This document shows positions 26,376-34,722 of a stretch of 64,000 nt of DNA, piece after piece. Where the stretch lies: NCBI RefSeq assembly GCF_014640155.1, contig NZ_BMGK01000006.1, positions 168,018 to 232,017 of the forward strand. The letters are read 5' to 3'. Source of the stretch: Planktosalinus lacus. Lineage in GTDB: Bacteria; Bacteroidota; Bacteroidia; Flavobacteriales; Flavobacteriaceae. The notes beneath the pieces are model-generated. The model was not told where the DNA came from. It made no database searches and saw nothing but the letters and a program-made list of their open reading frames with translations. Every line of letters begins with the position of its first letter. Position 1 is the stretch's first letter. The translations under genes were made by a program, and so were the position numbers.

Positions 26376-26411
26376 ATGAATATTGGTAATTAAATAAACA
26401 AAACACAAACA

Positions 26412-27959
26412 ATGAATAAGATAAATATACTTTGGGTTGACGATGAAATTGATTTATTAAAACCTCACATCCTCTTTTTGGAAAATAAAAATTATGCGGT
26501 TACCAAAGCCCAAAGTGGTACTGAGGCTTTGGAAGAAATTGAAAAAATGAATTTTGACATTGTATTTCTTGATGAAAATATGCCCGGTTTAACAGGAATA
26601 GAAACCCTTCACGAGATAAAAGAAAAAAAACCAAACCTCCCAGTTGTAATGATTACAAAAAGTGAGGAGGAGTACATAATGGAAGAAGCTATTGGTTCAA
26701 AAATAGCAGATTACCTTATAAAGCCGGTAAATCCAAATCAAATTTTATTAAGTCTCAAAAAAAACCTGGATCACTCTCGTTTGGTTTCTCAAAAAACAAC
26801 CTCTAATTATCAACAAGAATTTAGAAAAATAGCAATGGATATGTCTATGATAAATACATATCAAGGCTGGGTTGAATTGTATCAAAAATTAATGCACTGG
26901 GAATTGAGATTAGAAGAAATTGAAGATTCAAGTATGTTTGAGATCCTGGAATCCCAAAAGTCTGAAGCGAATATTCAGTTTTGTAAATTCATTGATAAAA
27001 ACTATCCAGAATGGTTTAAAAATGAAGACTCACCAGTTATGTCACATACCATTTTTAGAGAAAAAATAGCTCCAGAAATATCTAATACACAACCCACCCT
27101 TCTTGTCGTAATTGATAATTTAAGATATGATCAATGGCTGACTTTTGAACCCATTTTATCAAATATTTATAAAAAAGAAAAGGAGTCTGCGTTTTACAGT
27201 ATTTTACCTACTGCAACGCAATATTCCAGAAATGCTATCTTTTCAGGTTTAATGCCAGATGACATGGACAAACTTCACCCTGACCTATGGCTAAATGATA
27301 CTGAGGATGGTGGTAAAAACTTGCACGAAAAAGAATTTTTAGCCGCTCAGTTAAAGCGTCTGGGAATGAATATTAAGTATGATTATTTTAAAATTACAAG
27401 CCAAAAACAGGGTAAAAAGCTAGTAGATAATTTTAAAGCACAAAAAGAAAACAACCTGACAGTGGTTGTGTATAATTTTGTTGATATGATTTCTCATGCC
27501 AAAACTGAAATGGATGTGATCAAGGAACTTGCTTCGACTGATAAATCATATAGATCTTTAACACAAAGCTGGTTCAAAAACTCTCCGTTATTGGAAATTA
27601 TTCAACAGGCAGCTCAACTTGGGTTTAAATTGATCATTACAACTGACCACGGAACCATTAATGTTAAGAACCCATCAAAAGTTATTGGAGATAAAAATAC
27701 CAGTTTAAACTTAAGGTACAAAACAGGCAAAAGCCTAACCTATGAATCCAAAGATGTATTGGCTGCAAAAGACCCTAAAACCATCCATCTTCCAAGTATT
27801 AACATGAGTAGTTCATTTATATTTGCAAAAGGAGACTTATTCTTCGCATACCCAAATAATTACAATCATTATGTGAGTTATTTTAGAAATACCTATCAGC
27901 ACGGAGGTGTGTCTCTAGAAGAAATGATTATACCCTTTGCAGTTTTATTACCGAGATAA
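26412..27959 (+). CDS. porX: PorX response regulator with PglZ domain
   Basis: 515 residues. The receiver domain (1-120) has acidic Asp 10/11, phospho-acceptor Asp 54 in FLDENMPG, ITKS at about 81-84 and Lys 104 in LIKPVNP. After a helical linker (about 125-220) comes the PglZ/alkaline-phosphatase-like domain: VVIDNLRYDQW, ATQYSRNAIFSG and TTDHGTINVKNPSK supply the metal ligands. Family knowledge: PorX, with the kinase PorY, regulates the type IX secretion system, and its PglZ domain hydrolyses oligonucleotides. No PorY or T9SS structural gene is in this window. Confidence 0.95.
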   Translation: MNKINILWVDDEIDLLKPHILFLENKNYAVTKAQSGTEALEEIEKMNFDIVFLDENMPGLTGIETLHEIKEKKPNLPVVMITKSEEEYIMEEAIGSKIADYLIKPVNPNQILLSLKKNLDHSRLVSQKTTSNYQQEFRKIAMDMSMINTYQGWVELYQKLMHWELRLEEIEDSSMFEILESQKSEANIQFCKFIDKNYPEWFKNEDSPVMSHTIFREKIAPEISNTQPTLLVVIDNLRYDQWLTFEPILSNIYKKEKESAFYSILPTATQYSRNAIFSGLMPDDMDKLHPDLWLNDTEDGGKNLHEKEFLAAQLKRLGMNIKYDYFKITSQKQGKKLVDNFKAQKENNLTVVVYNFVDMISHAKTEMDVIKELASTDKSYRSLTQSWFKNSPLLEIIQQAAQLGFKLIITTDHGTINVKNPSKVIGDKNTSLNLRYKTGKSLTYESKDVLAAKDPKTIHLPSINMSSSFIFAKGDLFFAYPNNYNHYVSYFRNTYQHGGVSLEEMIIPFAVLLPR

Positions 27960-27971
27960 TGTTTTTTTTAC

Positions 27972-27979
27972 TATATTTG
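27972..27979 (+). promoter_or_regulatory. tsaE -7 element TATATTTG
   Basis: Exact TAnnTTTG 19 bases before the ATG at 27999; the -33 region is AT-rich without a clear TTG. Confidence 0.6.
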
Positions 27980-27998
27980 AGCTCGTAACCCCAAAGTT

Positions 27999-28412
27999 AT
28001 GACTTATACCTACGACTTATCTCACTTGCCTGAAGCGGCAAAAGCTGTGCTTACCGGTATTTCCGGGAAAACACTTCTCTTTTATGGTGATATGGGAGCA
28101 GGCAAAACAACACTTATTAAAGAAATTGCAAAACAATTAGGATACAATGACATCGTTAGTAGCCCTACATTTTCATTGGTGAATGAATATGACGTCCAAA
28201 ATGATAAATTATATCATTTTGATTTTTATAGAATAAATGATGAAAAAGAAGCATTAGATATAGGTGTTGAAGAATACTTTTACAGTGATCATTGGAATTT
28301 AATTGAATGGCCGGAAAAAATTTCAAATATATTGCCCAACCGCAAAAATGAAATAATTGTCACTCAAAATATTGATGGAACCAGAACACTAAAAATTAAT
28401 GCCTGTGAATAA
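27999..28412 (+). CDS. tsaE: tRNA threonylcarbamoyladenosine synthesis ATPase TsaE
   Basis: 137 residues, typical TsaE length. Walker A is GDMGAGKTT (30-38), with SSPTFSLVNEYD and the YHFDFYRI signature, and LIEWPEKI near the C-terminus. TsaE works with TsaB and TsaD to form t6A at position 37 of ANN-decoding tRNAs; the partners are not in this window. It stands 39 bases after porX with its own -7 element. Confidence 0.96.
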   Translation: MTYTYDLSHLPEAAKAVLTGISGKTLLFYGDMGAGKTTLIKEIAKQLGYNDIVSSPTFSLVNEYDVQNDKLYHFDFYRINDEKEALDIGVEEYFYSDHWNLIEWPEKISNILPNRKNEIIVTQNIDGTRTLKINACE

Positions 28413-28442
28413 ATAGCAAACAAGAAAAATAACCGCTTTAAA

Positions 28443-28476
28443 GATAAACACTAGGTTTATCGCCTCCCTTTTTTTA
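28443..28476 (+). terminator. Possible tsaE terminator
   Basis: GATAAAC-ACTAG-GTTTATC at 28443-28461 followed by a pyrimidine-rich stretch and a T run. The stem is AT-rich, so the hairpin is weak. Confidence 0.4.
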
Positions 28477-28581
28477 GTAAAGACCCCAAATCGACATTAA
28501 AATAAGCTTAGAATTCTTTTGAAAAAAGTTAACTTACTAAGATACGGGAATATTTTTTAAAATACTTTAGTTTTTTTTACA

Positions 28582-28589
28582 TAGGTTTG
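28582..28589 (+). promoter_or_regulatory. -7 element TAGGTTTG of the small lipoprotein gene
   Basis: TAnnTTTG match 28 bases before the ATG at 28618, after a run of T; -33 not clear. Likely start point for the small lipoprotein and overlapping membrane gene. Confidence 0.55.
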
Positions 28590-28617
28590 TACTATTAACC
28601 TCACAAAAACTAAAATT

Positions 28618-28752
28618 ATGAAAATGTCAAAAGCAGTATTCTTTGTTGCTATCTTTTTTACTGGATTATTTGTATCTTGTACACCAGAAAGCATAGACAA
28701 CGATGAACAACAAATCGACGCATCAACAATTCAAGTCCCAAGACAGGGATAA
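28618..28752 (+). CDS. 44-residue lipoprotein
   Basis: A short frame, MKMSKAVFFVAIFFTG then LFVSC with Cys 21, is a complete lipoprotein signal. The mature part is only 24 residues (CTPESIDNDEQQIDASTIQV and PRQG). A TAGGTTTG element lies at a good distance upstream. I recognise comparable tiny lipoproteins upstream of alanine dehydrogenase in Flavobacteriaceae, though I cannot name a family. The last 50 bases overlap the next gene in another frame, so translation of the two may be coupled. Confidence 0.7.
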   Translation: MKMSKAVFFVAIFFTGLFVSCTPESIDNDEQQIDASTIQVPRQG

Positions 28753-29230
28753 AAAAAAGTACACAATAGGAGGTGGAATAGTAGTTTTATTAATTGCTAT
28801 TTCACCTTATTTGTTTTATCTGTATGAAAGTTTCCCAACTGATTCAAATGTTTGGGAAACTTTTTTATTTAAAATTGAAACAAACTATCAAAGTATTTAT
28901 TTATTTGCTTGGTTTTTAACTGGAAAACTAATCCCTCTTTACCTTCTTTTTATTTGGTTTTTTACCTGTAAGCATTGGTGGCATTGGATTATTTTAATAC
29001 CAATTACAATGTACTTATTTCAAACTTGGGGGTTAATAAATCAAAGTATGCAACTCGACGAAGTTGAGTTGCTTTACATGATACCTGTCATGCTTGTAAT
29101 TATCCCTGCGGTATATTTAATCCGTGCAAAAGTCTTTAACAGAGTACGAGGGGATGATATGAAAGCTTTTGAAGAAGAGCTTAAAACAAAACGCACGTTA
29201 TGGGATGAATTGAAAGATCTTTTTCGCTAG
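28703..29230 (+). CDS. Four-span membrane protein, unknown
   Basis: 175 residues. A polar N-terminus (NNKSTHQQFKSQDRDKKK) precedes hydrophobic segments at about 23-41, 65-85, 90-110 and 122-140, and a charged tail (FEEELKTKRTLWDELKDLF). No family recognised. The only ATG before the first span is at 28703, inside the small lipoprotein gene, so the 50-base overlap appears real. Position between tsaE and alanine dehydrogenase is familiar from Flavobacteriaceae. Confidence 0.75.
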   Translation: MNNKSTHQQFKSQDRDKKKYTIGGGIVVLLIAISPYLFYLYESFPTDSNVWETFLFKIETNYQSIYLFAWFLTGKLIPLYLLFIWFFTCKHWWHWIILIPITMYLFQTWGLINQSMQLDEVELLYMIPVMLVIIPAVYLIRAKVFNRVRGDDMKAFEEELKTKRTLWDELKDLFR

Positions 29231-29305
29231 CAAACAATTAAATCCATACTTGCATCATTAGTCTTAAAGTTGTAATTTAGTTATTTACAATCAACCTAAA
29301 CTTTA

Positions 29306-30505
29306 ATGGCTAAGTCTCTCACTCCTTTTACAGCTTCCCAACTTATCCCAAAAGAGGAAACTCTTGAAATTCAAAAAACAAAGGGGGATTTATATATAGG
29401 AATTCCTAAAGAGATTTATTTTCAGGAAAAAAGAATTTGCCTTACTCCTGATGCCGTTTCAGCAATCGTTGCACAAGGTCATAAAATTCTAATAGAAAAT
29501 GGTGCCGGTGAAGGCGCCAGCTATAGCGATAAAGCTTATGCAGATGCCGGGGCCATACTCACACGCGACACAAAAAAGATATTTTCCTGCCCAATAATTT
29601 TAAAAGTGGAACCCCCTACTCTAGATGAAATTAAAATGATACAGCAAAAATCAGTTTTAATTTCTGCATTACAATTAAAAACCAGAGAAAAAAGTTATTT
29701 TGAAGCTTTGTCTAAAAAGAAAGTCACTGCTTTGGCTTTTGAGTTTTTACAAGATGAAAATGGCGCCTTCCCAGCCGTTAGATCATTGAGTGAACTTGCA
29801 GGAACTGCCTCTGTATTAATTGCAGCTGAACTTATGGTAAATGCCAAAGAAGGAAATGGACTTATGTTTGGTAACATCAGTGGAGTTCCTCCTATTGAAG
29901 TTGTTATCATTGGCGCAGGTACAGTGGGTGAATTTGCCGCTCGGTCAGCTTTGGGATTGGGTGCCAGTATCAAGGTTTTTGATAACTCAATCACTAAACT
30001 GCGTTGTTTGCAAGCAAACATTGGCCATCCTATTTATACTTCAACTATTCAACCAAAGAATTTATTGAAAGCATTGAAACGCTGTGATGTAGCAATTGGC
30101 GCCATAAGAGGAAAAAATAGATCACCTGTGATAGTTTCTAAAACAATGGTTGAAAATATGAAAAAAGGAGCTGTGGTTATTGATGTGAGTATTGATATGG
30201 GAGGCTGTTTTGAAACTTCAGAAATGACAAGTCATGATAACCCCATAGTCATTAAAAATGGTGTGATTCACTATGGTGTTCCAAATATTCCGGCAAGATA
30301 TCCTAAAACAGCATCAATTTCAATTAGTAATATTTTCACTTCTTACTTAATTGATATCGCTGAAGCCGGCGGACTTGAAAATGCCATTCGTTTTGATAAT
30401 GGTTTAAAAAATGGGTTGTATTTTTACCGCGGTATTTTAACAAACAAATCAATTTCAGATTGGTTTGATATGCCTTACAGTGATATAAACCTGTTTATTC
30501 TTTAA
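29306..30505 (+). CDS. ald: Alanine dehydrogenase
   Basis: 399 residues of the alanine dehydrogenase/PNT family: IGIPKEIYFQEKRICLTPDAV at the N-terminus, GAGEGASYSD, the substrate-side lysine region LKVEPPT, and the NAD-binding VVIIGAGTVGEFAAR near 195-210. VIDVSIDMGGCFETS and YGVPNIPARYPKTAS complete the family pattern. It interconverts alanine and pyruvate with NAD. The chain is about 30 residues longer than classical Ald, mainly an N-terminal extension, as in other Flavobacteria. DUF4258-like gene follows after 7 bases. Confidence 0.92.
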   Translation: MAKSLTPFTASQLIPKEETLEIQKTKGDLYIGIPKEIYFQEKRICLTPDAVSAIVAQGHKILIENGAGEGASYSDKAYADAGAILTRDTKKIFSCPIILKVEPPTLDEIKMIQQKSVLISALQLKTREKSYFEALSKKKVTALAFEFLQDENGAFPAVRSLSELAGTASVLIAAELMVNAKEGNGLMFGNISGVPPIEVVIIGAGTVGEFAARSALGLGASIKVFDNSITKLRCLQANIGHPIYTSTIQPKNLLKALKRCDVAIGAIRGKNRSPVIVSKTMVENMKKGAVVIDVSIDMGGCFETSEMTSHDNPIVIKNGVIHYGVPNIPARYPKTASISISNIFTSYLIDIAEAGGLENAIRFDNGLKNGLYFYRGILTNKSISDWFDMPYSDINLFIL

Positions 30506-30512
30506 AATATTT

Positions 30513-30887
30513 ATGAAATTTACGCAACGCCTGGCCTTTTATCTTTTTGGATTTTCAATAGGACTTATTTTTTTATTTTTCTTTCTCAATAAAAAAGGTG
30601 CCAGTTGTGATTACAGCCCAGATGCCAGGGTTAAAAAAAATATTCGGTTAAAACCAAAAGTTTACTCAGAAAGGGTTCTTAATGATATTCAAAATAATAA
30701 TATTGACACTGCATCTGTAAACCTTTTGCTGCAAACAGGAGATGTTGATTTTGGAGAGAGTGACACCAAAAGAGATTCTTGTAATCTGTATGTAATTTAT
30801 GGAAAGGTATTAGAAAAATTAGTTCGTCTTGAGGTAGAAAATTGCCCTGAAAATGCTGTTATATTGTCTCTGTCTGAAAAAAATTAA
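30513..30887 (+). CDS. DUF4258-like membrane-anchored protein
   Basis: 124 residues with one N-terminal span (about 8-26, LAFYLFGFSIGLIFLFFFL), then CDYSPDARVKKNIRLKPKVYS, LLLQTGDVDFGESDTKR and CNLYVIYG. This layout resembles the DUF4258 protein that follows alanine dehydrogenase in other Flavobacteriaceae. Function is unknown. The span places the domain outside the cytosol or at the membrane face. It overlaps the opposing proline dehydrogenase stop by 4 bases. Confidence 0.7.
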   Translation: MKFTQRLAFYLFGFSIGLIFLFFFLNKKGASCDYSPDARVKKNIRLKPKVYSERVLNDIQNNNIDTASVNLLLQTGDVDFGESDTKRDSCNLYVIYGKVLEKLVRLEVENCPENAVILSLSEKN

Positions 30888-32056
30888 AGCTTTCTTCTCT
30901 CCTTCTCTCTTTTAATCAAGTTTAACTCCCTGCTGGTTTGGCCTGCAACTGAAGTATTTTCCTCTGCACGTCTAATCAAATAAGGCATTACATCTTTTAC
31001 AGGTCCAAAAGGTAGGTATTTAGAAACATTATAGCCTTCAAGACCTAAATTAAAACTGATGTGGTCACTCATTCCATATAATTGACCAAACCATACGCGA
31101 AGATCATTTTTTGCAATTCCTTTTTGCTGCATTAAATCCATTGCGAGGTAACAGCTTTCCTCATTATGTGATCCAATAAAAACTGTCATCACATCAGGGT
31201 GATCAAACATAAATGACATAATGGAATTAAAGTTTTCATCAGTTGCTTTTTTAGTTGAGCAAATTGGGCTTTTGTACCCCATTTCTTCAGCTCTTTTGTT
31301 TTCTTTTTCAAGATACGCGCCTCTTACAATTTTAAACCCTAGTTTGAATCCTTCTTCTGAAGCGATTTGTAACACTAACTCTAGATAATCTAATCGATCC
31401 CAGCGGTAACATTGAATTGTGTTATAAACAACAACTTTTTCTTTGTTATATTTTCGCATCATTTCCAGAATCAAATCATCAACCGAATTTTGAATCCAAC
31501 TCTCCTCTGCGTCTATCAATAAAGAAACACCTGTTTCTGAACATTTTTGACAAACTTTATCAAATCGTTCGATAATTTTTTCCCACTCAATTCTTTCAAT
31601 ATCTGTTAAAGGTTCTTTTTCTGCAACTTTTCTGTAAACTTCGAGTCTTCCAAATCCTGTGGGTTTAAAAACTGAAAAAGGCAAAGCTTCTTTATTTTCA
31701 GCAAATTCTGTGAGTCTTAAAACTTTATCTGTAGCAATGTCAAATGACATTTCAAGGTTTTTACCTTCAACTGAATAATCCAAAACAGAACAAACTCCTT
31801 TTTCATGCATTTTTTCAACTACCGGCATACAATCCTCTTCATTTACACCACCACAAAAATGATCAAAAACTGTTGATCTGATAAGGCCTTCTACAGGTAA
31901 ATTAATATTTAAAGCAAACTTTGTTGCAGCAGTTCCTATTTTCACCAAAGGCTCACTACTTATCATTTTAAATAAAAAATAAGCACGTTCCAGTTCAGAA
32001 TCTGATTTAAGGGAAAAAGCAACCTCTGTGTTTTCGAAGAGATTTTTTGTGTGCAT
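30884..32056 (-). CDS. Proline dehydrogenase
   Basis: 390 residues, single-domain proline dehydrogenase (not the PutA fusion). FAD barrel landmarks: FDHFCGG, LDYSVEGK, FKPTGFGRLEVY, LIDAEESWIQ, KIVRGAYLEKEN, IGSHNEES, WFGQLYGMSDHI and PFGPVKDVMPYLIRRAEEN with the substrate-binding Arg pair. It oxidises proline to pyrroline-5-carboxylate with FAD at the membrane. The P5C dehydrogenase is not nearby. A TATATTTG element lies 23 bases before the ATG. Confidence 0.93.
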   Translation of the reverse strand: MHTKNLFENTEVAFSLKSDSELERAYFLFKMISSEPLVKIGTAATKFALNINLPVEGLIRSTVFDHFCGGVNEEDCMPVVEKMHEKGVCSVLDYSVEGKNLEMSFDIATDKVLRLTEFAENKEALPFSVFKPTGFGRLEVYRKVAEKEPLTDIERIEWEKIIERFDKVCQKCSETGVSLLIDAEESWIQNSVDDLILEMMRKYNKEKVVVYNTIQCYRWDRLDYLELVLQIASEEGFKLGFKIVRGAYLEKENKRAEEMGYKSPICSTKKATDENFNSIMSFMFDHPDVMTVFIGSHNEESCYLAMDLMQQKGIAKNDLRVWFGQLYGMSDHISFNLGLEGYNVSKYLPFGPVKDVMPYLIRRAEENTSVAGQTSRELNLIKREKERRKL

Positions 32057-32078
32057 AATTACTGAAGTAATAGTTCCA

Positions 32079-32086
32079 CAAATATA
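32079..32086 (-). promoter_or_regulatory. Proline dehydrogenase -7 element TATATTTG
   Basis: Exact TAnnTTTG on the minus strand in the 99-bp gap shared with the divergent aroB gene; -33 lacks TTG. Confidence 0.6.
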
Positions 32087-32155
32087 GTTAGAATTCCATC
32101 GATTTTTTAAGAATTCTCCTTATTTTCACCTTCTTTAAAGTGTTTTTTTTAAGAA

Positions 32156-33232
32156 ATGAAAACTATTTATACATCAGGCTATCAGGTGATTTTTAATGAC
32201 CCACAATATGATTCTGTGAATCAATATATTGACACCTTAAATCCTTCGAAGCTAGTTATTTTAACTGATTCGAACACGAGTTTATATTGTCTAGAAAATT
32301 TTTTATCAAAGCTAAAGACAACAACTCCTCTTCTTAAAACATCTATTCCTGCTGGCGAAAAACATAAGAATATTGAAAGCTGTAATCTTTTTTGGAAATT
32401 TTTATCAGAAAATGAAGCTGACAGGAATTCACTCGTAATAAATTTAGGAGGAGGTGTTGTTACTGATTTGGGTGGTTTTGTAGCTTCTACTTTTATGCGG
32501 GGAATTGATTATATCAACATTCCTACCACACTTTTGGCAATGGTAGATGCCTCTGTAGGAGGAAAAACAGGAATTGACCTTGGATTACTGAAAAATCAAA
32601 TTGGTCTTGTTGTGAACCCAAAATTAGTTTTCGTTGACACTAAATACTTAGAAACACTTCCGAGCGAACAATTTAATTCGGGTGTTGCTGAAATACTTAA
32701 ACACGGACTCATCGCTTCTAAGGATTATTGGAGTTTAATTTCAACTTCCAAAATATTGAATGACAAGTCAATTGAAAGAATTATTTATGAATCTGTTGAA
32801 ATAAAAAAATCAATTGTTGAGCAAGATCCTTTAGAAAAAAACCTGAGAATGACTCTGAATTTCGGTCATACGTTGGGCCACGCCCTTGAAACCTATTCGA
32901 ATTCTAAAGAAAATAAAACCACACCTCTACTCCATGGTGAGGCAATAGCGATTGGCCTTATTTTAGCTGGGTTTATATCAACTGAATCCTTGGGTTTTTC
33001 TAAAGAAAAACTACAGGAAATTACAAATCAATACTATAGGTATTTCAATAGAATTAGCCTAAACTCTCAGGATATCAAAAGCGTTATAGACCTATTAAAG
33101 TTTGATAAAAAAAACGTTTTTGGTGCCGTTAATTTTGTTTTATTAAAAGACATTGGAAGTCCCGTAATAAATCAAAGAGTTAGTAATGATTTAATAATTA
33201 AAGCATTTGAATATTATTTAGACTCAAAATAA
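32156..33232 (+). CDS. aroB: 3-dehydroquinate synthase
   Basis: 358 residues. NAD-binding LVINLGGGVVTDLGGFVAST, IPTTLLAMVDASVGGKTGID, the zinc ligands in GVAEILKHGLI, LNFGHTLGHALE and LLHGEAIAIG are all present. The enzyme makes 3-dehydroquinate from DAHP in the shikimate pathway. No other shikimate gene is adjacent. It is divergent from proline dehydrogenase with no clear -7 element of its own. Confidence 0.97.
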   Translation: MKTIYTSGYQVIFNDPQYDSVNQYIDTLNPSKLVILTDSNTSLYCLENFLSKLKTTTPLLKTSIPAGEKHKNIESCNLFWKFLSENEADRNSLVINLGGGVVTDLGGFVASTFMRGIDYINIPTTLLAMVDASVGGKTGIDLGLLKNQIGLVVNPKLVFVDTKYLETLPSEQFNSGVAEILKHGLIASKDYWSLISTSKILNDKSIERIIYESVEIKKSIVEQDPLEKNLRMTLNFGHTLGHALETYSNSKENKTTPLLHGEAIAIGLILAGFISTESLGFSKEKLQEITNQYYRYFNRISLNSQDIKSVIDLLKFDKKNVFGAVNFVLLKDIGSPVINQRVSNDLIIKAFEYYLDSK

Positions 33233-33316
33233 TCTTAACGAAAACTATTTCAAAGTTTTTTTTCTTTAAAAAAAGTATTTAGTTTTATAATCGAGTAATC
33301 AACCCCCATTTTAATT

Positions 33317-33640
33317 ATGAAACGCGTTATCGTCGATTTCAAAAAGTTAACCCCTGAAATATTGACCCTTTTGGTTGAAAAATATCCTTATGGATATGAT
33401 GATGAAGATATCATAACTTTCAAAAACCTTAAGGGTGAAATTGTTGAGGCGGTAGAAGTTAGAAATGAGGAAGATATCTATTTAGTCAAAGTGAGTTCAA
33501 AACTTGTAAACACGATGGCCAATTTTGACGAAGATGATTATGATGAGGACGATTTTAACGAACCAATTTCAGAAATCCCAGAAAAATCAATTGAAGAAAT
33601 TGAGATTGAAGAAGAGGATGACAATGAAAAATTAGTTTGA
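33317..33640 (+). CDS. Small acidic protein, unknown
   Basis: 107 residues. The N-terminal half (KRVIVDFKKLTPEILTLLVE, then DDEDIITFKNLKGEIVEAVEV) looks folded and the C-terminal 40 residues are almost all Asp and Glu with Asn/Ile. I recognise this as a Flavobacteriaceae family without assigned function; databases sometimes label it DNA primase, for which I see no motif. It lies alone between aroB and the convergent DinB gene, overlapping the latter by 9 bases. Confidence 0.75.
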   Translation: MKRVIVDFKKLTPEILTLLVEKYPYGYDDEDIITFKNLKGEIVEAVEVRNEEDIYLVKVSSKLVNTMANFDEDDYDEDDFNEPISEIPEKSIEEIEIEEEDDNEKLV

Positions 33641-34159
33641 TATATAACGTTCCTTACAAATATTCAAGTGGTGTAATTCGTGCCCTGAAATTACAAACCC
33701 TAATGCTCTTACAGACATTCTTTTACCGTTGGCAATTCCAGAACGCTTTAACTGTTCTGTGCTAAACCCTTTAAACAAGCTTAGGGTAGCATTTCTCACA
33801 GACTTATATTCTTCAATAAGCTGAGCAATATTTTTTTTACTTGCCTCAGATTCTAAAACATAAATGTCTTGATCAAATCCGGGTAATTCAGTTGTATCGT
33901 TTCTTGAAAACCTCAATGCTCTGTAAACCATAATACGTTCAGTATCTATGCAATGTAAAAGCATTTCTTTTAAACTCCACTTATCTTGAGCATATCTAAA
34001 GTTTGCATTTTCTTCAGATAGATTTTCGAAATACTCTAACACCAATGAAAAGCTTTGGTTCAAAGCTTCAACGACTGTCACATCACTTTTAACCAAATAA
34101 ATATAGCCTCCATAAAAGGAGGCATATTCATTTTTTGAAATATCACTTTTTAAAATCAA
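33632..34159 (-). CDS. DinB-family four-helix protein (TTG start)
   Basis: 175 residues. Metal-ligand histidines are in KEMLLHCID and GHELHHLNI, matching the DinB/YfiT three-His set, on a four-helix bundle. Members include thiol transferases and proteins of unknown activity. The start is TTG at 34159, overlapping the Lrp stop as TTGA; there is no ATG before the first conserved helix. This tight coupling suggests co-translation with the Lrp regulator. Confidence 0.82.
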   Translation of the reverse strand: MILKSDISKNEYASFYGGYIYLVKSDVTVVEALNQSFSLVLEYFENLSEENANFRYAQDKWSLKEMLLHCIDTERIMVYRALRFSRNDTTELPGFDQDIYVLESEASKKNIAQLIEEYKSVRNATLSLFKGFSTEQLKRSGIANGKRMSVRALGFVISGHELHHLNICKERYISN

Positions 34160-34638
34160 TTTGCGTTATCAAAGATATCGTGCATCAATCTTTTTTTGTC
34201 ATTGATACTTTCTTCAAGTGAAATCATAGTTTCAGTTCTTAATACTCCTTCAATGTCATCTATTTGATAAATAATATCTTTAGCGTGTGAAGTACTTCTT
34301 GCTCTTATTTTACAGAAAATATTAAACTTTCCGGTTGTAATGTGAGCAACAGTAACATTTGGGATGGTTTTTAATCGCTCTAATACAAATTTTGTTTGGG
34401 AAGTTTTGTTTAAATATATTCCAACATATGCTATAAAAGCATAGCCTAATTTTCTATAATCAACTGTTAGAGAAGAACCGGTTATGATTCCGGCTTCTTC
34501 CATTTTTTTAACTCTTACGTGAATTGTTCCAGCTGAAACATTGTGCTTTTTTGCAATATCTGTAAAGGGAACTCTTGAATTATCGATCAACATATCAAGG
34601 ATTTGATGGTCGATATTATCTAGTTTAAATTTAGCCAT
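34156..34638 (-). CDS. Lrp/AsnC-family transcriptional regulator
   Basis: 160 residues. N-terminal winged HTH (LDNIDHQILDMLIDNSRVPF, TDIAKKHNVSAGTIHVRVKKME) and C-terminal RAM domain (YVGIYLNKTS, VAHITTGKFNIFCKIRA, IDDIEGVLRTETMISLEE). Family knowledge: amino-acid-responsive octameric regulators. With alanine and proline dehydrogenase genes 4-5 kb away, control of amino acid use is possible but not shown. TATCTTTG lies 29 bases upstream. Confidence 0.93.
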   Translation of the reverse strand: MAKFKLDNIDHQILDMLIDNSRVPFTDIAKKHNVSAGTIHVRVKKMEEAGIITGSSLTVDYRKLGYAFIAYVGIYLNKTSQTKFVLERLKTIPNVTVAHITTGKFNIFCKIRARSTSHAKDIIYQIDDIEGVLRTETMISLEESINDKKRLMHDIFDNAN

Positions 34639-34667
34639 ATGCTTTTTGGGTTTTATTGTTTTTTTTG

Positions 34668-34675
34668 CAAAGATA
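34668..34675 (-). promoter_or_regulatory. Lrp-gene -7 element TATCTTTG
   Basis: Minus-strand TAnnTTTG match 29 bases before the ATG at 34638; -33 weak. Confidence 0.55.
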
Positions 34676-34722
34676 ATCGCAAAATTGATAATAATTCTTA
34701 AACAAAGGCTAAAAAATATCTA

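Noticed and set aside
28443..28476. Hairpin as a riboswitch for the downstream lipoprotein
   Set aside because: It is short, AT-rich and followed by T-rich sequence, so a weak terminator is enough explanation.
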